NCBI RefSeq assembly: GCF_000524195.1
Contig: NW_020170391.1
Location: forward strand, 640,273-704,272
Direction: 5' to 3'
Length of the DNA: 64,000 nt
From: Echinococcus granulosus
Taxonomy: Eukaryota; Platyhelminthes; Cestoda; Cyclophyllidea; Taeniidae
Shown here piece after piece: positions 47,601-58,586 of this stretch. Both the position numbers and the translations under genes were made by a program. Numbering within the stretch: the first letter of the stretch is position 1; each line of letters starts with the position of its first letter. A model generated the notes under the pieces. It worked only from the letters and a program-made list of their open reading frames with translations. It was not told where the DNA came from and ran no database searches.

Positions 47601-50095
47601 TATATCTGATTTTAACAAGACTAGCCCAATCATTTGCTCTAATCAATGCCAAGACAACCGAATAACAGCATGTATGTCGCCAAAATATTATTATGGAAAT
47701 TCAACGCGGTGGTTTCGGGCGTGGAGCCATGTATTACCGGCGCATTGATGAGCAGTTTAACTGCAGTACTGATCAGACTTGGAAAAACTAGGATAACCAT
47801 GAGAAATAAAACAGTCTTTCAGAATTCTAATTTGGAGTCATCCAATAGTCTTGAAAGAGGTTCCAGCTCATCTAGTGCAATTTAATAAGAAGATGCGATT
47901 TTGGAACCCACCCGCAAGAATTTTAAGTTTAATACTACTTTTCAAATCACATGAATATTTCAAACAAATTCATTTGATTTGCATAAAAACACATTTAACC
48001 AAAATCAGTCGAAATCGAGCACTGTCTCAATGTTTGGTAAGGGGGATTTCTAAAATCTTACTTCAGGAGTACGAATTTCTCCAGTATCACTTGCCATATA
48101 GCGCAGGATGTAGCGTTACGTTTTCTGCACGTGACAGTCACACTCACAAATAGGCAAGATTCCCAAACATCGTTGAACTACATGGTAAATACCTAAATTT
48201 AGAGATTGTTATTTCGTCAAGTATCTTCACTTCATCAATTCTATCTACCTGCATTCTTCCATTGGGAAGTATTTTGGTCTTAAACACTACCAGTCATAAT
48301 TCATTCACATACCCCAAACCAAATAAACAGAATTACCTTCTTGAAGTCATTTCCCCCAATCAAAAATATGCCTGTGATTAAGAGTAATGAGATCAAATGA
48401 GAATTGTTACGTTATAAAGGAAAAGTTTGGCTCTAAGACGTCTTAAACAGCAATTTTATCTGCAAAAGCAAAATGACAAAACTATTTTATGGTAAAGAGA
48501 TCTTGCCGCATTAGAGTCAAGTAGGTAATTATCTCCAAAATCCAAATGAAGTTTATGCTGCCTGAGACGTCAAACACCCCAAGGACTAGACGTCTGATTG
48601 ATTTCGTTATGTTGTATCAACTTGATGTTTTCTTGAACTAAGCCTCTACCAATTCATCTTTGCATTGAGGAGTTGACGAAACGGTCCTGCAATAAAACAC
48701 TTAAAATGGAAATGAAAATCGCATTATTATTATCATTATCCACAAGTAAATTTGTGACAATTTTTTGGTTTAATGGGTGTCACGCGATACTGTTGAATAA
48801 AGTTGCTCAACATTATTATTCATTCAATCAAATGGCGTGCGCGAGCATGAGCCATGCTCCACGTCCCTTCAGACTTCAAATTAAATCTAAAATCCACACA
48901 TATCGCGTATGATTCGACCGATTTATTAATTGCGTTAAACATACCATACGTAGGACCTAAAACGACCACATTTTCATAATGAGACAATTTTCATAAGCGC
49001 CTTATCTCACGGTACTTTTAGCATTGTTACGTCAACAAAAGTCACAAAATTCTTTAGATTCTTGAAGGTGAGGCGTTTGGAATCCTGTACACATTGCATT
49101 ATTTGGAGGAGGCATTTAAGCATTTTAATGGCGTCATAGGTAAGGTTTGCCAATCGACGTTGTCATAAGACAAGGCCCATCAACTCCCCTGATGACAACA
49201 AAGTTCTGCTTTATGGAAACCGCTATCCGCTTTGCTATTATTCCAGTTATCTACCACCATTAGGTGTTCTACGATTCGGAGTTATGCCTATACTTAACAG
49301 AAATGTTTTCGCTTTTGGAAAGCATTTGACATCGAACATAACACCTCAAAAGTCAATTTATCCACTGACAAACTGCAAATAAGTACCAACGGTGGTATTC
49401 CGATTACCCTTTCTCTTCAATAAAGGTATTGCTGCCTATGACGAAGCTGATTTGACCGAAGGTAACTAGTCTGTCGAGACTTGGAACCATTCCACATAGA
49501 TTCACCATTTATGGGAAAAAGACACGCAACTTAACTTCCTTATTCACTTTTGGAAGATAACGACGTAGGTAAATAGCGGAACTAGCTACAAAATACCTAA
49601 AACTGAAATATTTGAAAGTATTTTACATTTCTTTAAAGAAAAATTTACACCGACCTACCCACTCTTTTCAAATAATGTTACACCCTCTAAAAGACGATAG
49701 CAACAAATATGCTTTCATGGGCATGTGGCAAACGCGTTATTGTTGTAAAAGTAGAAAGGAAGGAAAACTATGAAATCTTCCGCTCAAATCGCATAATATC
49801 GCATAGTTGTTTGTGACTCAATAAGCCCGAGATCTTAATTAAAGCGCATTATATGTTGGCTCTCATTTATTTGTCATTATGAGAGACCTTCTGATACACG
49901 AGGAATTAGTTCGCATAGCCAGATTCGTGACCACTTAAGTGTTTTCGTTTCCAAAGTAATCAGTGGTGATAAAACCCTTTGATCGTGATATGAGCATTGA
50001 AAATAACGAAATACCACTTCATTTCACCAGGGCGATTAGATTTCAGGTAATAGAAGTAAAATAGCAAAAAAACGTCACCTCTTGTGCAATCCTAC
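44697..50095. other. Gene-poor region with possible decayed transposon fragments
   Basis: Mostly AT-rich and without supported exons. Hydrophobic overlapping minus-strand frames occur at 45,205-45,725. A minus-strand stretch near 46,830-46,935 reads LGDFMRLLDWNRCFKANYMS, reminiscent of the linker after the endonuclease of non-LTR retrotransposons, but it is bounded by stops. A plus-strand stretch at 49,062-49,138 reads EGEAFGILYTLHYLEEAF, loosely like a retroelement RNase H segment, and ends at a good donor sequence. None of these is sufficient to call an element. Confidence 0.3.
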
Positions 50096-50404
50096 TGAAA
50101 GAAAGAACAGAAAAACCATTGCCAATGGTTCAGCCAAGACGTTTTGCAACTCAAATGTGGGCAAAGATGAGGCGTCACATGGAGCGTGGCCAACTGTTGA
50201 ATTCTTAATAGACAGACTCAAGCACGCATACAAGAGGTCCGCGAGGATGAGGGAGAATAGGGCAAAGCCACGCGGATGCTGAAGTAACCACTCGGTGGTG
50301 CGTGAAATACCCTCGCCACTCCTCGGGGGACTGAGATAGTCATAGGGGGCACTGATGGTGCTGATGACTCTGGTGGTGAATGGATGGGTGTGTGGTGAGT
50401 AGGA
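50096..50404 (-). CDS. Internal exon of an unidentified membrane protein
   Basis: The open frame runs from acceptor CACTTACAG|TCC at 50,404 to donor TTTCA|GTAGGA at 50,096. It is 103 codons, phase 0 at both ends. Codon use is GC-biased at third positions, unlike the flanking AT-rich sequence. It encodes a Ser/Thr/Pro-rich start (SYSPHTHPFTTR), a hydrophobic helix (GFALFSLILADLLYACLSLSI), a loop with Cys, and a second helix start (LAEPLAMVFLFFLS). I do not recognise the family, and found no partner exons nearby on the minus strand. PIGB, the next gene upstream on this strand, ends with its own stop at 51,992, so this exon belongs to something else. Confidence 0.5.
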
Positions 50405-51991
50405 CTGTAAGTGCCGCCCTGGGTTCTTGGCTCCAGTTATTCGGGCTTGTCAAAGTCTGCACTCAGAAGACGAACCATTCAACCAAATCTTTGTTTAACT
50501 TTTCTCCCTCTTTCGTTCCTGAATTTTACTTCTATACACCGATAGCGTTCTCTTCTCAAGTGAAATGGCACGCTGATGTTTTTCCGCGCACACCCACCAG
50601 CTACTCAGATGGTCATTTTTAATGACATTCTTGCGTACTACGCATAAAACACAATTTATATACTACCCTTATCATGACAATTTTATGTTAAGGAGTAACT
50701 TTTGGTACTGCTTCACAATTAAGAGATAATAGAGACTTAATTTGTCTAATAAAAATGTGGAAATGATCACCCAGAAACGCATCATAATTCCGATTTGCTA
50801 CCACTTTTCAGAGAAGGCAAATAAATGAATGTCACACCTACAGAAAGTTTTCAAAGAAAATATCAAACAAACTCCTGGTATTGAAAAAAGTCATAGAAGA
50901 GGCTTTTAGTTCTTTTAGCTTCTATAGCCCATGCAAGTTATTCTTTTCCTCTAAAGTTATAACGTGCGGAGACGCCTGATTATGTGCAATGCACTCACAC
51001 AAATAACAATGCCGCAAAAAGGATTCCACAATATTTATTCAATGAGGCTGGAAACTGTGAATTCATAAGACGAGAGCGGTCGCGTTATGCTTCCACTGCG
51101 TGCATCACCTCATGTAGAATTTGACAGTCTTTCCGTATACATCAAATAACGATACCATGGATCACATCCTCGCGTTAGGTGTCACAATTTCTCCTCAGTC
51201 CCATTCCTACTAAATACTGACTTTGCCAGAGAGAAATGGAGATCCGAAGTAGCTTTCATACGTTTCGAATATTGTTATTTTAATAATGTTGAAGCACATA
51301 ATGAAGTGATCAATGGATAATTAGAGCTTTGATTATTCGTATTTCTTACGCCCAAAGCTCTCCAGTAAGCTACCAGTATCTTACCCTTTAAGGGGGTTCG
51401 AAAAGAATCAACGAGCCAAAACACGCAGTCTGATGAAATTGATAATGATGCTGAACAGAGAGGTCTTAAAGTGACAAATCGCCGAAGTTCTGACAAGCCT
51501 GAAACAAGCGCGATGGCAAAATTAACCGACTCATCTTACCGTTGCGTATTGTGAATATCAGTAGAACTGACTTGAGAGAAGCGTGGAAGACATAATCAAG
51601 GTGTAGAATGCAAAGTGAGGCATGGGACATTTGGTTCACGAATCGACTAAATGAGTTATTTAGCTACATTCACACTCCAGAATCTTCCACGCGTATCGGA
51701 CTATTGTCGCCCAAGGACAAACAATTATTTTAGCAAAACTAACTACAAAGGTGTTCATCTACTGGTAAAATAAGAGGGATGAATTATGCATTTAATTAAT
51801 ACAACAATCGAACACATCTAAAAAGATCATGCAGCGAAAAACAGTCGGGGGACCTCGGTTCATTAGAGAAACTTACTCAGGTAACCACTGGATAAAAAAG
51901 TAACAAGTTCCTAGCGTTATTTCTAATATTAAAGGGAATGTAAACTATAGATATTTATAAAATAAACAGAAAATAGTGTGAGCAGAGAACA
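50405..51991. other. Intergenic region downstream of PIGB
   Basis: AT-rich, with only short open frames and no family similarity. It would contain the 3' untranslated region of PIGB on the minus strand and perhaps upstream exons of the membrane protein at 50.1-50.4 kb. I cannot place any of these. Confidence 0.35.
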
Positions 51992-54900
51992 TCACAGGAA
52001 AGAATATCTCCCAGATAAATCGAGATTCCAGCCTTCGGCGCACCATACGGAGATATGCCCGCTGTGTCTGCGATGTGAGACGACATGGGAGTGGAATATT
52101 TCCGTACAGGTGGAATAGTTCCTAGCTTGAAGCCATTGCGTTACACCCTGACCATAGTCTGCATTCTGTGTAAGTTCGGTGAACATGGCTATGTACTGCG
52201 GCAGTGTGTGGCCGCTGGGATAGTTGGAGTTGAGCCAGTGAGTTGGGTCCTCGTAGAACTTATCCGCCTCGTCGACATAAGCTCGGGGATCTGTGTTGTG
52301 CCATGCCGAAAGATCTGGGTCGCAAGAGAGTAGTCGTAGACTCACATTCACATGGAGATAACTATGGGAGTAGAGAAAATGTGAGGGCTGATTTTTCCTC
52401 TCAGGTATCCATCCCAGACTACCCACCTTGATGATCCACGTAATTAAATATTCTACACACGTATATTTGCTTCACTACTTATATTGTCATGGGTCTCGAA
52501 GCTGTTCAATTAAGAGAAAAAAGTATAAAAGAGTCAGTCAGATTACATATGCATCCGAATTTACAGATTACGTAATACAAAGCGGTAAACCGCAATTTAC
52601 GCACCTTTACACCTATTCAAGAAGGCACTACGCAATTGAATGGAATTTTCAACCAAAATACACTTAAATACACGCAAACACATGGAGTATTAACAAAGTA
52701 CAGTTAATATTTTGTTTGATTTGTAAATATTTAGCGAGCAGGGTATTTCTCCAAGACAATTTTCAGCAAAAGCCTCGTGATGTAATTTAATCCTGAAAAG
52801 ATTTTCCTTATTTGTAGGAGTCATTACTACAACGCACTCTGTACTTGGGATCACATAAAGATGAAAGTAGGTTATTCAATAATATAAGCAGAGTCCGAAG
52901 TCATACAGATTAAAAGTGCCGGCGCACGACTAGATTATTCTCAATACTAGTATCTTCTTCCAAAAATCAACATCGTTTGATAACGCAGCTGGTTTTTCTA
53001 TTAAATGCTCGTCACGCATTAAGATTATTGGAGCAAACTCGTTGTCGCAGTGCTGGAGGCAATTTGGCTTACCTCAGGTGAGGTGTGCTGTGACATGGCA
53101 TGAGAACAAGGATACTGGGCCCTGGAGACATGTCAGCCCAGTTGGCAGCATTAGCCTGTCTGGCTAGCTTCGACATCAAGGCGTCTGGTCCTTGCTGGTG
53201 GACAAGGCAGGTGTAACCGGCCACAGCGAAGTTAACTGCAACCAGAAGGATAACAAGCAACCCTAGAGGGGAACAGAAGGACTGAGACCACCGAGATTTG
53301 CTCATACTGCAATGGAGGAGGAACAATCCTCGACCGGCGTAGTACATGAACAGAGGGAACAGTGGGAAGAGGAAGCGAAATTCCTTATGTGCTAGACAGC
53401 TGAAATGAAAGGAGGGGTTTTTGGTCACACTTCCCTAGAACGTACTTTTCAGTTGAATAGTGGTTTAGTAATACTCTTAATTTTATGGTAAGATCTTCAC
53501 GCCTAGTGCCAATCCCCCTTCTGGTTTTCAAGTCTTCAAAACCGCCAAAATAAAATCAGCCATAGATCGGCATTTCATTCGTAAAAATCTTATTTTAAAG
53601 ATCATTTTAGTGCAATTCAATCAACATTTGTATAGAGTACAAGGAAGAAAGTGATGAAGAGATAATACGAAATCGACCAGGGCGTTTCATAAAGTGACTG
53701 GCGCGATTGGTGTCGGATTAATTGCAACATATCAAAATTGATGCCGCATGGATGGAAATGGTCCCAGTGTCATAGTCTGTAAGATTCCATCAGTCCTTCT
53801 AAAGGATACTACTTATCTCAGTGAATTTTAAATAACAGCCGTGACAGAGTATCCCATTTATTCACACAATGGCACCACTTCTCTTGACACTCTTAATTAG
53901 CAAAAGGAGCAACATAAAATATCAATGGATCGTGCCTGTAAGCGAAGATAGTCCACGCAGTCCAGGCACCAAAGTACTTTGCGACAACCTTTTCCCTTGT
54001 TTGAGGACGGCTCTTCAGCAAACTGCACCACTTTATGAGCCAACGGCGACCATTGGTGACATCAAACAACCAACCGATGAGTGCTAAGGGTAGGTGAAGG
54101 ATGAGGATAGAGGGAAGGCCACTTGTGAGATACCAGTACCAAGGTTGCACGCCGTAAAAGTTTGCCCCGTTCGAAAAGAAATTAAAAAGCAAAAAGTTGA
54201 ACTGGTTCACCGTCCAACGACCGAAAACGAGCCGGTCAACACCGAGTGATACAGTAGCACAAGGGACACCAATCATCAAAGCGAGACGGAGGGTGTGTTG
54301 AAAATCTTGGAAAGAGTACTCCTTCCTAAAAAGCAAAGCAATGAACGTGGACCTCTCAGAGAGGCAACAACGAGTAATTGCTTGATAAATATTTAAATGA
54401 CATTGGAAATGGACTGCGATCAATTTACCAAATCCGAAGGAGGTAGTGGAGACAGACGGGGATCCAGAGTATAGCGGCAGTTGGACGGAGCAAAATACAG
54501 AGGCAGACGTGGAGCAGAAAGGGAACGGCGGTGGTAGAGGCAGGACCCAGACCAAGACTCGGGGGCCAAGGGTAGTAGCGAAAGGCCACCGCGTGCAGCG
54601 CCCACTCGAGATTGTTGCTGAGGCTGCGTGGCGCACAGTAGGCGGTGAACCAGCTCGTTATCTCTGCCAGCAGCACCCACTGTACCAGAAAAAAATCTTA
54701 TTTTCGATACCATCACCCTCAGCCTAGTAAAAATAGTTACCATCTCTCGCAGTAAAAATAGACGACAGCAACGCAAACACTGACTTATGGACGTTGTGTC
54801 AGCCGATCAGATGATTCAACCAGCAACACAGTACAGTAGAAAGAAGCCAACATTTTTCTCCCCCTTTCCCTTGTGATTGTGAAATGCAATTAAGAAATGA

Positions 54901-55949
54901 AATTACCCTGTTATTTGTGATTTGAAAAACAGGTGTGAATGAGACAAATATAGAAAACAAAGACCAAAACATTTTTTCTCATAGCTTAATGTGAACTTCC
55001 ACATTTACACAAATAGACCAGGGCGAAAGCAGAAATTTTAAAAATGTTAAAGGTGGACATCATACGTCAACTTTTGCTTGTAAAGTCACTCATACCCTTG
55101 CAGATAATTTTCCACTCAATCGGACGGCCATCAAGTAGATTATGTAATCGGTTACACCGGTGAGAAGACCGTGAAAGAGCCGAGGCAGAAGAACGATTGC
55201 GTTACGGGAGTCTACACCAAAGAAGGCTAATGCCTTGTAGATTCCAGCGAAGAAGAGCGGGTAGAGCGGGGAGCGGATTGCCACTGTGGGAGTCCACTCC
55301 CATGTCAAGGTGCCAAATCTACGGCCAGGCGATTGTATGTGTAAGGAACTCTCCAGCAATAATAAGTGCATTTATCAGATTGCCTCGTTGGGACCGATCA
55401 CCGGCTCCTAGTAGCTGACCAGATTTTAATGGGGAAGAGGCAAGAAAAACATCCTGGTACATTGAAGTGGCTTAAATAAATTATTCATCGATATTTAGGC
55501 TGTCCACCGAAAAATCAAAGCTAGTATTCCAACTCAGAAGTCGAAAAAGGCATCAAAAGCACGAAATTCTTTTATTAAAGTGATCTAGAATGGATATGAC
55601 ATGCTACTTTCAAAGTATCAGTAGCACATACACGCTCGTTTATTAATGCAAGTGAGGATTGGTGTGATATGAACGCTTACCCGTAGGCCCAACGATGCGC
55701 CACTTCGACCGACTGCCATACCTCATCCGGCACAAAAGTTGTCTGTATCATCAGAGCATTGACCAAACGAAAGGCGATGAGGCCCAGAAACAAAAGCCTC
55801 GAGCCACCGATGCTAGTCTTGTCTCCACCGTTCTCTCCTTGCTTAGCGGAACGTGTGTGTCGTCTGTCTAGAGTTCTGTCGTGTTGCCGTGGTGACTCCA
55901 CCACCGATTTCGAGTGTTGTACTGTAGATTTGCGCTGACTAGCTTTCAT
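51992..55949 (-). CDS. PIGB: GPI mannosyltransferase 3 (PIGB)
   Basis: Six exons: 55949-55681, 55318-55096, 54679-54429, 54325-53936, 53399-53073 and 52361-51992, in phase, giving 609 residues. PIGB is a GT22-family ER enzyme that adds the third mannose of the GPI anchor from dolichol-phosphate mannose. An N-terminal basic tail of about 50 residues precedes the first membrane helix. Motifs are FVPDEVWQSVEVAH, YGFGTLTWEWTP, RSPLYPLFFAG, ITSWFTAYC, LLRPTAAILW, VDRLVFGRWTVNQFNFL, NFYGVQPWYWYLTSGLP, HKEFRFLFPLFP, TCLVHQQGPDALMS, LMPCHSTP, LLSCDPDLS and YVDEADKFYEDPTHWL. All are characteristic of PIGB. The usual length is about 550; the excess is the N-terminal tail and C-terminal loops. Intron 4 needs a GC donor (TACAG|GCACGA); the join FAYS-CLAHKEFRF matches the family and no GT donor is nearby. 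Confidence 0.95.
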
Positions 55950-56695
55950 CTATTTTGAAGACCCTACTAAAGGGCAAACACTGGTGATGAAGAATTAAAC
56001 AGAAATGAAAATGCAATTCGCGTAACCTGACAGCGGGGAGGACATCAATGGTGCATAGTGACTGGACTAAATCTACTCGATATATTTGAATAATCGGTAC
56101 TAGAAGTGTCAGCTTTGAAAAAGGTAATCACACAACAGGCAAAATATTAAGGAGGAATTGCATTTTACATTTACAATATTTTTCCTTGATTACATACGAC
56201 TTTGTTTTGAGGTATGCTCATTGTTATTTGAATTACCTACTCTGTGATGGAATGCGTCAGATTACCTAATGAATTAGTGACCACAATTATGGGATGCCTG
56301 TGTCAAATAACCTGCTTTTTGTTTGGAAAATGGATCGGACATTATAAGCTTACCATGCATCCGCCTATACACTAGCAAAATACTACCCCCTGGGTACTAA
56401 CGCGAACCGATCCGGTTGTGATTTTCAAGTGTTTTACACGGCATTCAACTCACACATACCCTGTACTCAAACCTAGCTAAAACAAGTAAAGCTGTGCTAA
56501 TACCCCTAAACATCGTGTAATTTAAAACGTTTTGGGGACCATAAACTGCACCGAGTACTGCAGCTTAACTATTTTCCCTTAAAACAGACAAACCGGTAAT
56601 TTGAGATGCAGTCAGCTAGCTCAGAAAACAGCAGAACCATAACAGAGCATCAGATAGAAAATCATGCGTATATTTTACACAAATCACTCCATGCA
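55950..56695. other. Spacer between QTRT1 stop and PIGB start
   Basis: The interval is 746 bp between two minus-strand genes in tandem. No exon, RNA gene or clear promoter motif was recognised. It must hold the 3' untranslated region of QTRT1 and the PIGB promoter. Confidence 0.4.
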
Positions 56696-58235
56696 CTACA
56701 AATCAATGTTAACTTTCTTCAGAGCCTCGACACACCAAGACGGCACTTCGTTGAATTCGTACTCTACATCAATGTGGGATTCGCCATCTTGAGAACTATC
56801 CCTTGACGATTTGCAGCGTCGTCGGAAAAACTCATGAACGAACCTAGGGAAGGCGTCAGCTAGAATGGCTTCCCTAATCCGACGCATGAGATTGAGCAGA
56901 TATGTCAGGTTATGCAGACTGACATAAGAGGCGGCATTCGACTGGTGAGCGCCAAAAGCAGCGTGGAGCCAGGAGCGGGAGACGTTGCCAGAACATGCGG
57001 GGCACGGACACCCAGGCTCAATTGGACGAAAGTCATACGTGTAGTCTGTCAAACGGAGATTCACCTTCAAAGAAAAACCACAAGCACAGGTCGGATATGC
57101 GATAACGGGGTACTCTTATCTAGTAAAAAATTCTCTCTTTGCAAAGGAGGAGTACTTACCAGCCCCCAATCGACAAGAGCTTGGCCAAATCGAGCTGTTC
57201 GTGTGGGGTAGACGCAGTCAAACATGTCATAACCCAAGGCAACACAAACGACCAGATCAAGGGGAAAGCCGACACCCATTAAGTAGCGGGGTCTGTCACG
57301 GGGCAGCAAACCTGTAGACTGATAGACGGTGCGACAAAAGTCAGACTTTGCCTCGCCCCCACTCAAACCACCGACGGCAAATCCTTGCACCTGCAACGAG
57401 TTAAACATCGAACTGGAAAATACATCGATCCCTCAATAGTTGGCTAGATTTGGTGCTGAAAACAGTCCGAATGAATTTAACAATAATGGAATCTCAAGGA
57501 CGTGAGAAAGCAACGGTAACAGATTTTAGTGGTCCGTCAAAGTACCTTATCCTTGCGTTTCGTCATCTCCCTGATACACTCATCGCGGAGGTCCTCGTAC
57601 AGGGCACCCTGAGTGATGGCGAAGAGGTTTTGTCGTTGAAGTTGAGGTTTATGCGCTTCAATACACCTGTCCAACCACCTAACCGAGCGTCGCGTAGCCT
57701 CGTACACCTCCTTGCCCACAGTCTTAACATGTAGTACATGGTCTAGCTGCATCACGATGTCAGACCCAATGGAGGCTTGAATCCGACCCACCGACTCCTC
57801 GGGCGTGAGAAGCATCTCGGAAGCGTCGTGAGGCGAGCAGAAGTGGGTGCCCTGCTCGTCAGTAGAGGAAAGCTTGGAAAGGGAAACCATCTGAAAACCC
57901 CCCGAATCAGTGAGAATGCCACGTGGCCAAGACATGAAGGCGTGCAGTCCGCCGGCACGGGTCAGTGTCTCAGGGCCCGGTCGATGACCGAGGTGGTAGG
58001 CATTACCTAGCAGCAGGCGACAGTCGATCACCTCCAGCTGCCCCACCGTCACCCCCTTTATAGTGCCTTGGGTGCCCACAGGCATGTAGACCGGCGTCTC
58101 CACCGGACCCACGGGGCAGTGGGAGGGAAAGAAGAGACGACACACGCGAGCTCGGGTCGTCGAGCACTCAAATACCAGATCAAAACGAAGAGACGGTCCA
58201 GTCCAAATCGAGAGCAATGGCGCTCTGCCATGCAT
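56696..58235 (-). CDS. QTRT1: Queuine tRNA-ribosyltransferase catalytic subunit (QTRT1/TGT)
   Basis: Three exons: 58235-57546, 57390-57160 and 57064-56696, all phase 0, giving 429 residues. The enzyme exchanges guanine 34 for queuine in tRNAs with GUN anticodons, as a heterodimer with QTRT2. Signatures in order are [45 protein letters not shown] with the acid/base Asp, [68 protein letters not shown], and [14 protein letters not shown] with the nucleophile Asp. The zinc site is GCPCPACS plus His in VSLHNLTY. The family usually has MQLDD; here the second Asp is His, while the first, substrate-binding Asp is kept. ATG 58,235 is chosen because the family match starts just after it; the frame stays open upstream, where an acceptor (CTTCAG, about 58,297) could add residues. 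The C-terminal [12 protein letters not shown] insert is unusual. Confidence 0.95.
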
Positions 58236-58586
58236 TTCATTAGTCTCTTCTGATGTACCTTTGCTGATTGGAGGTTGAGTGTCTACAAGTGTCGGTGACG
58301 CCTGAAGTTGAAATTGCAAACAGTTCGTTCAAATGGCAATGATTGCTTGTCTTTTAGGACCCCATAATATAAGAAAATAGCGAAATAAAGTGCCTCTTTC
58401 CATTGATAGGCAGACAGCAAACGAGGGATGCGAGGAACTCATCAAAGAGGATTATAAAGACTAGGAATATATTGTAAATGAAAAAAAGTAACAAGTTTTA
58501 CATAAGAAGAGCAGTAGATAACCATGAAAGAAGTGATGAAAGACACGCAGAATGGGGGTGGAGGGAGGAAGCCTACCCCCAATCAA

